Below are positions 36,721 through 46,423 of a stretch of DNA of 64,000 nucleotides, piece after piece. A program made the translations under genes and the position numbers. Under the pieces are notes generated by a model. The model searched no databases. It saw only the letters and a program-made list of their open reading frames with translations, and was not told where the DNA came from. The DNA lies in assembly GCA_002794735.1 (NCBI GenBank), contig NBAZ01000004.1, positions 682,001 through 746,000 of the forward strand. The letters run 5' to 3'. Positions within the stretch are counted from its first letter, which is position 1, and every line of letters starts with the position of its first letter. The stretch is from Pyrrhoderma lamaoense (Eukaryota > Basidiomycota > Agaricomycetes > Hymenochaetales > Hymenochaetaceae).

Positions 36721-38599
36721 TTAGTAGGTATAAGTTGGTCCTAATGGGAAGCCTGCTGATGCTGCAGCAAGTGCCATTCTCGAACGAGCCATGGCCCATA
36801 CATCTGGCTTCGGTGGGACCGAAGGAGAGCTATCTACTGACGGAGGGTTAATTCGATACAACCCAGATACAGAGTTTACTTTATCTAGTTGCTTGCGAAT
36901 TTCCTTAATTTGACCCTTAATGACCTCAGAGAAAGGTTTTGAGCTTTCATTGGTTAGCAATAACACTAAGGAAGAGACACTTAAAGTAAAGTGGAGATGG
37001 TACATAAGTCGAAAGAAGTTTGAAATCAGTCACAACTCACAAGCATTCTTTAAGATAAGCGAACGAGAACCCATAAGTGAGGTCGGAAATTTCCAAAAGC
37101 AACGAATCCGGGAAATCGACTTTATCATTATTGATAAGCTTGTTCTGCCAGTATCTGGCATATAGAACTCGTTCATCTTTACTGGGGTTATCGAATTCAC
37201 TGCCAATGAATTAATCAGAGATGAGATATTGAAGATATGGTTTTCATCATACTATTTCCTATCAAATCGACTTGGTCTTGTTGAAAGACCGGGTCAAGGC
37301 GATCCATATGATTCGTCGTACCAATAAGTAGAAGCCCATCGTTACCAGCAATGCCATCCATTTGGTTTAGGAAAAAGGATCGATTACTATCGTTTATCAG
37401 GCTGTCTAGATCTTCAAGGACAATTACACAGGGTGCAAGGATACGGGCCTTTGAAAAGACCTCTTCCATGGAACCCTCTTGACCTCTCCAACCTTTTATA
37501 TTTGTATATAGTGATGAGTCGTCACTACACTTGAAAAGTTATGAAAAGTAATGTCTTACTCTGGAACGATTTGACATAAAGAGGGTTATGACCCCTCTCT
37601 TGTACTGTTTTCATAATTGCCTTTATACTGATAGTTTTACCATTACCTAGAGGCGTATCAATAAACTCATCAAGTAGTTATTTTGAGTTAAACAAACCTG
37701 GAGGACCGAACATTATAAGGCCCCTTTTCCACGCAATTCCAAGATCTTTATATAGTTTTTCCGAGTCGAAGAAAGAGTATACGTCATTTTGTAGTGCTTT
37801 CTTCTTTGAATCTTCAAGTATAACATCGTCCCAGTTTGCCTTCTGGATGTCTGCATAAAGAGCTGCATCCTTCTGCCAGAAACCTTGGTTGAATACCCAT
37901 ATTTCATTATGAAGACGATTAGACCATTCTCCTGCAGAACGAAGTAGTTGCTGGGCTGGAGACTTTGACCCTTCGAAAAGGAGATAATGTTGTGAAACGA
38001 AGAAACCTTCCAAATACTTGATGATATAAAGGGTGAACTCATATTTCTTCATACAGTGAAGAAATATGAGTAACAGAGTAAATGCGAATTTTCGTATGAC
38101 TCACATCCCAAGCTGTCCTAAAACAGCCAAACTCGAGAGAGTCTACTAAGACACCAGTCGATTCACGACCTCCTGGGAAAAAGACCGAGTTTGTAATGAC
38201 CTCATCTGGTTTGATTGGTATTGAAACAGCATCTGGGTAACCTAAAATGTTCAGAGAGTAGTCCTGCGACATAACGAGAGAATGGTTTGGGTAGTGCTTT
38301 CGAAGTATATTTGCACTGGGTGAAAAAAAATCAACAAAAGAGGATACATATTATAAACGTGAATGGTCGTATTAACGACGTACAATGCAATGCCAGGTCT
38401 TGTATGCTTGGCGGAGACTAGACAAGATGAGCATAATAAATCTGTATACTAGAGATTGGATTAATTCACCTTTCTCAGACCACTCAGAGAATGGTTCGCT
38501 GTCGCCATCCCTTGCAGTATGGGGAAGTGTCTCTTCCTCGAAGGATACCTTAATGAAGGCATCCTCAAGGTTAGTCTGTGTACCAGATAAACGACTCAT
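36721..38599 (-). CDS. BCS1-like AAA ATPase
   Basis: The start is the ATG at 38599 (MSRLSGTQTNLEDAFIKVSF) and the stop is at 36721. The N-terminal half is the BCS1-N region (SQDYSLNILGYPDAVSIPIK; LLFEGSKSPAQQLLRSAGEW). The AAA domain has Walker A GPPGNGKT, assembled across an intron near 37695-37650. It also has Walker B VIVLEDLDSL, sensor 1 GTTNHMDRLDP and the arginine-bearing RPSRFDRKYEF. A lid region with WQNKLINNDKVDFP follows. Genuine mitochondrial Bcs1 moves the Rieske protein across the inner membrane. Fungi carry many Bcs1-like paralogs of unknown role, and the divergent N-terminus here with no clear targeting signal fits a paralog. At 37284-37286 (AAA on the plus strand) one extra base is needed to reach STRPSRFDRK. 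Confidence 0.88.
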
Positions 38600-38955
38600 T
38601 TTATTCTTCGGAGACTGTGTTTCAGAGAAGCAAATAAGATTAAACACTAAAATATAGGTGTTGACCTGTGTTAAATGAGGTGTGCAGGCATCACTTGAAT
38701 GATGGTTACCACGGCCTCAGCGGTGATTCCAGCGCTATATCACACTTATACTAACCGTTTTTATCAGATAATCTTCTGATTTGTCAGCATTGATATGACA
38801 TCTTCATATTACGAAGGATTCGACTATGAATTGTATTTAAGCAGATCTAACAAGGTGATAAATGGTGAATGTAGGATTATGATGGTTATAATGAATGCAA
38901 CTAGTATTGAGTGTAAGATATGCTTTTTGTCTTTTTATTTGAAATGTGGCACGCT
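38600..38955. other. Spacer, BCS1-like gene to SET gene
   Basis: No gene is seen. It combines the upstream region of the AAA ATPase gene and the 3' flank of the SET gene. Confidence 0.4.
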
Positions 38956-40351
38956 CTAAGCAGCATCAACAGTCGTTTCATCCTTCGTTTCATCACCTGA
39001 TGGCTCTGCTGTCTGCTCACTCTGAGGACGACACTCCCTTCACTACATTTGGAGCAAGTACAGTTGATTTTCCATCCTCTTGATAGTTCAGCTTGTCGGC
39101 GAGCCAAGGCCTCCGACGGGGACTCATTTTCATGCACCGAAACATCGACATAAGACATTGATAACTCTTCGCCAGCTTCAATGTCACGTTCAGCGATCAA
39201 ATAAAGCTCCGAGTTTCCAGAACGGAAAACCGGACGAGCGGAAGGAGAACAAGAATGCGAAAGCTAGTTGTGCAAAACGTCAGGCCGAAAACGTGAAAGA
39301 GAATGAAGGACCATGATACTAACATAAGCAGAGACGAGATATAACCCAGAACCAACTTGTTTGGATGTACCAGAAGGAGACCGTGTACGCTCAGATGTTT
39401 CAGTCAGTGCGGCCTGACAATCAAAGTCAATATGAGCTTCGTAAATCATAAAATGGGGAGATATACCTTATTATCGCGACCCTCTCCAAAAGAAACACCG
39501 ATAGCGTTATACGCCATTTTATTTCTAAAAACATTGTGTCTTTCATCATTGTGACTATCACCTAAGAACGGCAGAGTGGCAAGCAACAAGCCATTAAAAC
39601 TTTTATGATCATCCTCGGGACGTTTTTATCAATATGACGTAGATGTTCTACGTGGTCATATACAGTGTAATCTTCTCCTAGGCAGAAGTCAGGAAGGTGT
39701 GTCCTCAGTTGAGATGCTTGAGGCATTATCTTTGCTAGCTCAGCAATGACTTGTATTGAAACCAGTCGTGCAACAAGAAGGATACCTGTATCTTGTGCCT
39801 TGCGCCAATAATCGATAAAAATATCCTGAGCAGCAGATCGGGCTTCTTTAGATGGTTCTGGCACCTGATCAGCTAGTTCTGAAGGAAGAATATTCTTATC
39901 ACTGAAGAGAAGTCTCTGGGATTGTGTATTAGACTGGATCTGGCACTCTTCAGAACAGTAGACAGAGCCTAGTCGATCAAACTCAGGAATAACGGCCTCG
40001 TCCTTAATAACTTCACGTAAACAGTGTGAGCAATGGGTTCCAAGTCCCTGTAAGTCATGATCCAAAGATGCCACTACAGGCTTTTCCTGTGATGCAATGA
40101 GTTACGTTGAGTTGCAATGCATATTTCAAGCAGTAAAACATACCCGGTAGATAACCTCACCGGCTTTGAAACTCTTATTTGCAACAAGAATATGCGTACG
40201 AGTTTGACCATCTTTTATTTCTTCAGAGCCAAGTTGTTTAACTGATACATTCATAGATTTTGGAGGGAATTGTTCGTAGTAACCTATCAAAGACTTAGAA
40301 GGTAGATATCCCACGAACACGAGATTACTTACCATTGACGCGGGTAAGGAC
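38956..40351 (-). CDS. SET-domain (SET5/SMYD-like) putative lysine methyltransferase; may be fused to TOM20
   Basis: Visible parts in order are GYYEQFPPKSMNVSVKQ, SFKAGEVIYREKPVVASLD (start of SET) and a MYND-like Cys cluster (HCSHCLREV, YCSEECQ). Then come NKMAYNAIGVSFGEGRDNK, LSHSCSPSARPVFRS, ERDIEAGEELSMSYVDV with the catalytic-type Tyr, and the post-SET Cys pair INCTCSKCS. Methyl transfer from SAM to a protein lysine is the family role. The usual NHSC here reads LSHSC. Frame breaks at 39617-39619 and 39036-39038 are each cured by one extra base; the second then gives a natural acidic tail ending DETTVDAA with stop at 38956. The first coding piece is a 19-nt exon (40333-40351). It has an in-frame stop just before it and no ATG, so it needs an upstream exon. 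The best candidate is TOM20 itself. Confidence 0.78.
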
Positions 40352-40488
40352 CTAGAATCACAAAAACTTCAGTCAACATTTCACATTATATTACAAACTT
40401 TGATAGCTTCGAGTAGGGATTGAATAAAATAATGCAGGGTGATGCGTACGACATTATATGTGCTAAATCCAATTAAACATTTTTGATA

Positions 40489-41299
40489 TTATACTGTAGG
40501 TGCCTCACTCCCAGGCTCCATAACCTTGTCCCACTCTTGCGATGAAGAGATGGATGGAGAATCCTTAGCCAAAGGACCCTCCTGCTCTCCATCGAGATTT
40601 ATTGAAACATTCAAGCCATCTAAACCCAGCTCCGTGGACATATTCATACTCACATCCATATTATATAACTCCATGACAAGCTATTAAGCACCGGACGTTA
40701 GCTTGACATTTGAAGTAACGAAGTTTATTAAAGGCTTTACCTGAAGAACTGGACCTGGCACAGTTTTTTGGTAAATTACAATCAACTCCATTGGTGAAGG
40801 ATAAACGCGAAGAGCTTGGTAAAAGTATATGGCGGCTTCAAGATAGTTTTCGGGACCTAAGGCGCAGCCATTCAGTCTATATGAGGAGCCCGTGATAATT
40901 AAGTATATATGTACCTTGTGCAACAAGCCTTTCAGCGGTGGCAACTACTCCGACGAAGTATTGATGCCTCTCATCCGGGTTCGTAGGTATTGGCTCTTCC
41001 TTAGATTTCTCGTAGATAGCCATGAGAAGCTCGCGAGGTATTTCAATAGGAGCCTGGCTCTGCTCTGCTTCCTTCTCCTTTGAATCAGCAACAGCTCGAT
41101 CTACTTTCTTCTTTTGGGTCCCTAAAAGATATTTTAATTGAAGAGTTAGGATAAAATGAACATTTCACTTACGAAGTTTCTTACGGAATGATGCATCGTT
41201 CCGGCGCTTATAATCAAAATATGCAGCATAAGCAACAATGGCACCAACGACGGTGATTCCAGTCAAGGTAAGTAGAGAGCTCGTCGACGTTTTGCTCAT
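40489..41299 (-). CDS. TOM20: Mitochondrial import receptor Tom20
   Basis: Tom20 is an outer-membrane receptor that binds presequences and passes proteins to the TOM pore. The start is the ATG at 41299. An N-terminal membrane anchor follows at once (LLTLTGITVVGAIVAYAAYF) with basic residues behind it (DYKRRNDASFRKKLR), the N-out/C-in signal-anchor pattern of the family. Next is a charged linker, then the MAS20 receptor domain with PRELLMAIYEKSKEEPIP, ERHQYFVGVVATAERLVAQ and NYLEAAIYFYQALRVYPSP. The C-tail is acidic (MDVSMNMSTELGLDGLNVS) and ends EAPTV with TAA at 40489-40491. The stop overlaps a possible GTATAA donor in phase 0. Splicing from it would carry on in frame into the SET protein. 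The gene diverges from the GST-like gene over 275 bp. Confidence 0.9.
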
Positions 41300-41574
41300 C
41301 TCTGTGACGCGTCGACGATGAGTGTCGGAATGAGAAACACGGAAAAGTCACGCAGAAAAACTTAAAAAGGTCTAATTATGTCATAGTCGGCTATGCCATT
41401 CGGCATATCGCTTCCCCCGAAGCTTGTGAATAAGCAGCTGCTTTCAAGTATAAATGAGTTGTTATCCCCTGAAACTAGAGCTTTAACACAAGATACCTTA
41501 TAAGCAGCTACAAGTTGGCACTCCAAAGCTTATATTCCTTATTTCGCGCCACTGGCATTAGATATCTTACACTG

Positions 41575-42801
41575 ATGTCTTCCATGAGAATTACACCAGT
41601 TGTTTTTTACAGATATGATGCCTCTCCTGCGAGTATGTTCACAGGCTTTATGTCTCCCTCTCTTTATTAAAACCTCTCTTGCACAGGTGCAAAGATAGAG
41701 AATGTCCTGCAATGAAGGGGATCCCACACTACCGTGTTGAAGTAAACGATCTATTACCGTCTTTTTATGTAGCTTATGGATACATACTACTTCCAGGTTG
41801 CAATGACACTTCCCCGACCAGAAATCACACATGGACTAGGTAGAGTACTTTATTTAATTAGCAACGATATAAAACAAAGCCTATCTCTTTGAGTAGGTAT
41901 CGGATACAGACGCATCCCAATACTTGCAATCGGTAATGATGTGTATTGTGATACAAGTATTATTGCCCCAGTGTTGGATAGACACTTTCCCGAGAGCCAA
42001 GGATATCCTGCTTTATTTCCTCCCCGTATAACGGGGGAAAGGTAGACTCAGGGATGATCAAGGCCTTAGCGACCTTTTACGCGGATAGACCGCTCTTTTC
42101 TCTGGCCTCAAGCTCTCTCCCTTATAAGAAGTTCAGTCGAGAATTTATTGAAGATAGAAGCAAGGCCAGTTATCTAGGTACTATGTCAGGAACTAATTAA
42201 TTAAGGATTGAGATTTTTTTCAGTGGTTTGGCAAGACCCTTGATGTGGAGAAGGTCACTGAAAGCCAGCCAGCCATCAAGAGCCTGCTTTCATCTCACAT
42301 GGTAGACAAACATCACCGAACCTAAAAAGTGAACTAATAAGATCAATATATTGTAGTCCCTTCTAGAGGAACAACTATCAGATGGTCGGGACTGGGTATT
42401 CGATACAACTGCTGTTGGATATGGAGACCTGTCTCTTTATGCTGTTTACGGTTGGATAATACGCTTCCGTGGTATGGCGGAGGTTCTATCCGCAGACAAA
42501 TTCCCCAAAGCTACGGCGGTGAGCATTCGCCAAACTATATCATATTTTAAATCTAATAGTCATTTGAAACTCATGTCACTAGTGGTTAGCCAGAATGGCA
42601 GAGTTTGTGAAAAAGATACGGGAAAAAAATGCTCCTCTTATCAATAAAATTAACAGTGATGATGCAGCAAAGTTAATTGCTGATGCTCAGGGTTTACAAA
42701 GCCCGTCAATCACTTTTGATGAAGACGAGGCATCAAGGCTTAAAATAAAGCTTGGATCACCAGTCCAAGTTGCTCCAGAAGACAACGGTGATCATCCTTG
42801 A
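41575..42801 (+). CDS. Glutathione S-transferase-like protein
   Basis: The start is ATG at 41575 (MSSMRITPVVFYRYDASPA) and the stop is TGA at 42799-42801. The N-terminal thioredoxin-like half has KIENVL..MKGIPHYRVEV, TLPRPEITHGLGIGYRRIP and AIGNDVYCDTSIIAPVLDRH, a block typical of a fungal GST-like group. The C-terminal helical half has GMIKALATFYADRPLFSLA, then QLSDGRDWVFDTTAVGYGDL and WLARMAEFVKKI. The protein likely conjugates glutathione or acts in redox defence. The substrate is unknown, and I see no obvious catalytic Ser/Cys in the first helix. It ends with an acidic tail. Two single-base gaps occur, at about 41709 and at 42022-42025 (CCCC). Restoring one base at each gives continuous family sequence. 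Confidence 0.82.
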
Positions 42802-43352
42802 ACTCTTTAACCATTTACAATGCACTAATATCAACTTATACGTAATTCAGCAACGAACTATCCAACGGAAGGGATACTAATAGGACTAAACCGTGAAGAA
42901 ATTGTCTTACAGGTTTCTGGCTCAGCAGTGCCTTCACTCCGATGTCATTTCCCTCGATTTTTCTTTCAGTCAAGAGCGCTGGGTCTGCTAAACTCTGATT
43001 AATGTTCTCTTGAGTTATAAACCTTATGAAAAACACTGTTCCTTAGCTCTGTGTATATTAGTAACTCATTGGAATATCTCTTATTACCAATCGGATCCTA
43101 AACTTACATAACGTGCATATACACTAGAAGGGTCTGGATGATATCAACCTATATTTTTCTAAGAACAAAGTAAAGAATACATAAGCATATACAATATCTC
43201 ATATGAATGTCACATTATTAGTAGGTGATATATGGTAAATGCAACATTATTTAAAAAAACAGTGCAATGCGTACAACATCGAAATACATGCAGCCAAAAT
43301 ATGCATAACAACCTTTATAATCGTCAGTATGAGAATAAAACTATTAAAACAA
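42802..43352. other. Convergent 3'-3' spacer, GST-like / unknown gene
   Basis: No gene is seen. AT-rich flanks; a minus-strand open frame at 42836-43036 shows nothing recognisable. Confidence 0.5.
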
Positions 43353-45988
43353 CTATGCCAAACTACGCCATAAACCTTCTGGGGGAACTGAATTTCTAGC
43401 CTTTATTATATTAAGAGCGTATTGCCGACTTTTACTCGTCCCGTCCTGATTGTCGTCGGCATCTTCACTAAGCTTCGTGTTATCTTCCTCATCGTCGTCA
43501 TCAGCGTCTTCAGCAAAATCAAGGACACCGGGATCCATCTCACGTGCCAAATTTCGTTCGGCATATGCTGCTTTTCGATTCGATACAGCAGATTTCACAT
43601 TGTTTTCCTCAGCAATGGCAGGGAGTGACGAGGCCTGAGGGTCGATCAAGGGAGATTTTGGATAGAGTGAAAGCGCAGCATTCCCCTTTTGCTGTGCAGC
43701 AGGCGCCATAGACACAGGTAACGACCCAACAAAATCTGGTATTCGATACTCTCTCCATTCTGCATCGTAGAAGTTTGAATTGGCTAGTAAAGGCTAGATA
43801 CAAAAGTGAATTAGTTACCTTCTATCCTCCCAACTTGGGTGTTAGTATCATCCAATGAACTGTCGGATTCATCATCGGATGCTGCCCTCTTCCCAGAGCG
43901 GTTCAATAATTTCCAAGCAAAACTACTGGTATCCCAAGCCCCACGATGACTAGGTGTATGAGCCGCTACTAGGTCCAGAAGGTGTTTCTGATTTGTGAGA
44001 ATATCTTTGCTTTGAACAGATTCTTCAGGGAAACCTCGAGACTTGTTCATCATATCCCTGTTTTGTGCGATTGATCTTGTATGAGAAGGTTTGCCATCTC
44101 GATGGCCCTGAAGACGGAGCGGCGGTCGTATGTTTGATGGAGCGGGGAGAGAGGAGGGTCGAAGAGCAGCAAAAGATTGAGGGAGTCCAGGCTCCACAGC
44201 ATTTCTCAGTTGGAATGAGTCTTTTCGGGCGTTCTCAGGCTTTTTCGCAACATCAGTCTCCTCATTTGAGAGAGTTTGTTGTGCGTTTGTTTCTTCTTCA
44301 AGAGGATACCGGGTGTCTTCGCCGATATCATCAATGTCGAATAAAAGATCTATCAGAAGTTGTATAAGTAGATGGATAAACTTGAGGTTGATGTCGTTAC
44401 CTTCGCCTTTCTCATGATCTATCTCTTCCTCCTTTTCACTCTTGATGTCTCTTTTTATTGTTACTACAGCGGGTTCTGTATCAAAAGTTACTTTCCTCTG
44501 CCCGTCTTTCTTCTTTGGTCCATCTTCGAGCTTGGTTGATGAGGTAGTTTTCTTGTGCTCTGTAGTGGATCGTACTGTAGCATTCGACGTGGGCTTTTGG
44601 ATCGATGTGTCTTTGTTATCTCCAGAAACCTTTTTATTAACTTCTTGTTCGCCCCTCGATTCTTCCGACGAGCAGCCTCTTGTTCTTCAATGGTATAATA
44701 TCTGAAAGTAACTGCTGTATCATTCTGCGGATCCATGTTGCGCTTATATGAACGTGTCAGCCCCTCATTCTCAGGAGAGCTATTTGGAGTTGACGGGTTA
44801 GAAGCATATGGAGGGGGTGACGGCGTTAACGAAGGTTGGTTTCTTGGGGCATCGATTCTTGCCCCGTTTTCCTGCTGTTCACGGGGATGATGGAAAGAGG
44901 AGGTTGCGAGAGAAGCGGACAGGGCAGACTGACGGGTATTTGGAGTCACCGAAGGTCGCGGAGGGTGATATGTAGATGGAACAAAAGTGCGAACTGAGGA
45001 CGAGGTTGTCAGTCCTCCAGGTGAAACTATACCCGACACTAAGCTTTGTCTCCTTCCTTGTAGCCTCGTACGAAGGTCTGCATCCCTTTCCCTTTCTACC
45101 TTTTTAAGGCCTTCTTTAACATATTTCCAGATTTCTTCTAATTGCGACTTTAGCCTTGCCTCTTCCTCTTCCAGTAGGTTTAACTGCGACTGTGCATAGT
45201 CATGTATCCGTTTTTCTGCGGCAACACGTGCTGCTGAGGAAACATCGGAAGCCACAGAAGATAGATGTCGGAAGATGGGATGTGATGGGGTGAAGGGAGG
45301 AGGTAATATGAAAGGCGGTAAAGACGGGAGGAATGTGATAGCTTCAGGAAGGGATAATTTCGTATAAGGTAGGATATTACTGGGTTCCGTCGACAGGACA
45401 TGTTCTTTTTTGGGTACCGCCAATGAGAACGTTGATGAGTATGCGGGGGAAGATAGGAGCTGTTTCACTTCATCCTGGCCCTAAGAAGTACCAATCAGTA
45501 TGTGTGATGATAAGTGAAGATAGATAAATATCTATCGAGTTTGCATGTGGCCTCTGAAAGAGGTTTGTTGTATCCTGATTAAAGTTCATGAAAGGTGCTT
45601 ACAATTGTACTTCTTTCTTGCCAGAGGGAACTTCAACCCAACCACTTTTACTCAACAACGTGTCCCGTTCGACCCAGTCCTCAGTAGGTAATATAGGACC
45701 TTCTTTTGCATCCATATCAGGTTGCACCTCGGCTTTTACGCGATATACCGAATCACCACAAACCAAACATGAGACCGTTGTGTATTGTATATGTCTGGGT
45801 TCGTCAGTATTCTTGATAGCTTGGATGGACGATCTATACCGCAGTGTCAATTCATTATGTTTCTTTACATGCATGAGTGATTAGTTGGTAAAATGGAGCA
45901 TAGAAGAAGCGGAAGAACTCACAATGTCGATTCCATCATCACCAACATATATAGGACTAAAGCCCTCATTAGTAGTAGGAGGTGGCAT
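43353..45988 (-). CDS. Unrecognised basidiomycete-type protein with N-terminal Cys motif, coiled coil and disordered C-half
   Basis: I do not recognise the family. A likely start is the ATG at 45988 (MPPPTTNEGFSPIYVGDDGI). The first ~100 residues look folded and conserved: KHNELTLRYRSSIQAIKN, VSCLVCGDSVYRVKAEV (a CXXC pair) and TEDWVERDTLLSKSGWVEV. Then comes a Pro-rich part (LPSLPPFILPPPFTPSHP) followed by a coiled coil (ARVAAEKRIHDYAQSQLNLL onward, to KVERERD). A long Ser/Pro/Lys-rich low-complexity region with acidic patches follows (SDDESDSSLDD; EDADDDDEED). The last residues (SRQYALNIIKARNSVPPEGL) look conserved again. The frame changes at 44652-44655 (CCCC on plus), where one extra base restores a Lys-rich continuation. 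Total is roughly 780-820 residues. Location and function are unknown. Confidence 0.7.
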
Positions 45989-46423
45989 TCCATTCTGGGC
46001 TTGCGGTCTACATGTTATGCGTATGTTGAGACAATGACAAGCATGAGAGGGACCATCGTATCTCTAGACATGGTGGAGGAAAGTGACGGACAACGTCTGG
46101 AGCTGGCGCTGTATGCGTCTGGTCAAGGATGCAGTTGGAAACTTAATAAGGCTTAGGCTGTGTCGAGTGAAGACACATGTCATAGATATTTTAATACTCT
46201 TACTCAGTTACTCAAGCCCTACATTCGGTCCGGACATTCCCGTGGTTGACTCGACTCAGTTCTCATTAATGAGTCAAGTGAGACATATACTCAATGATAA
46301 GGAAACATCGATACATATAGTATGATATACATGTACATGTACAACGTACATCACTCAATACCGAATCTATCAGGGGAACAGAAACGGAATAAAAAAGGTT
46401 TGACTCTATGATACGACAAAACT
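45989..46423. other. Spacer, unknown gene start to CLPTM1 end
   Basis: No gene is seen. It includes the upstream region of the unknown gene and the CLPTM1 3' flank with the second TGTACATGTACA palindrome. Confidence 0.5.
46332..46343. repeat. 12-bp palindrome TGTACATGTACA, copy 2
   Basis: A perfect copy lies about 80 bp past the CLPTM1 stop (minus strand). It is flanked by further TACAT/GTACA sequence. Confidence 0.9.
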
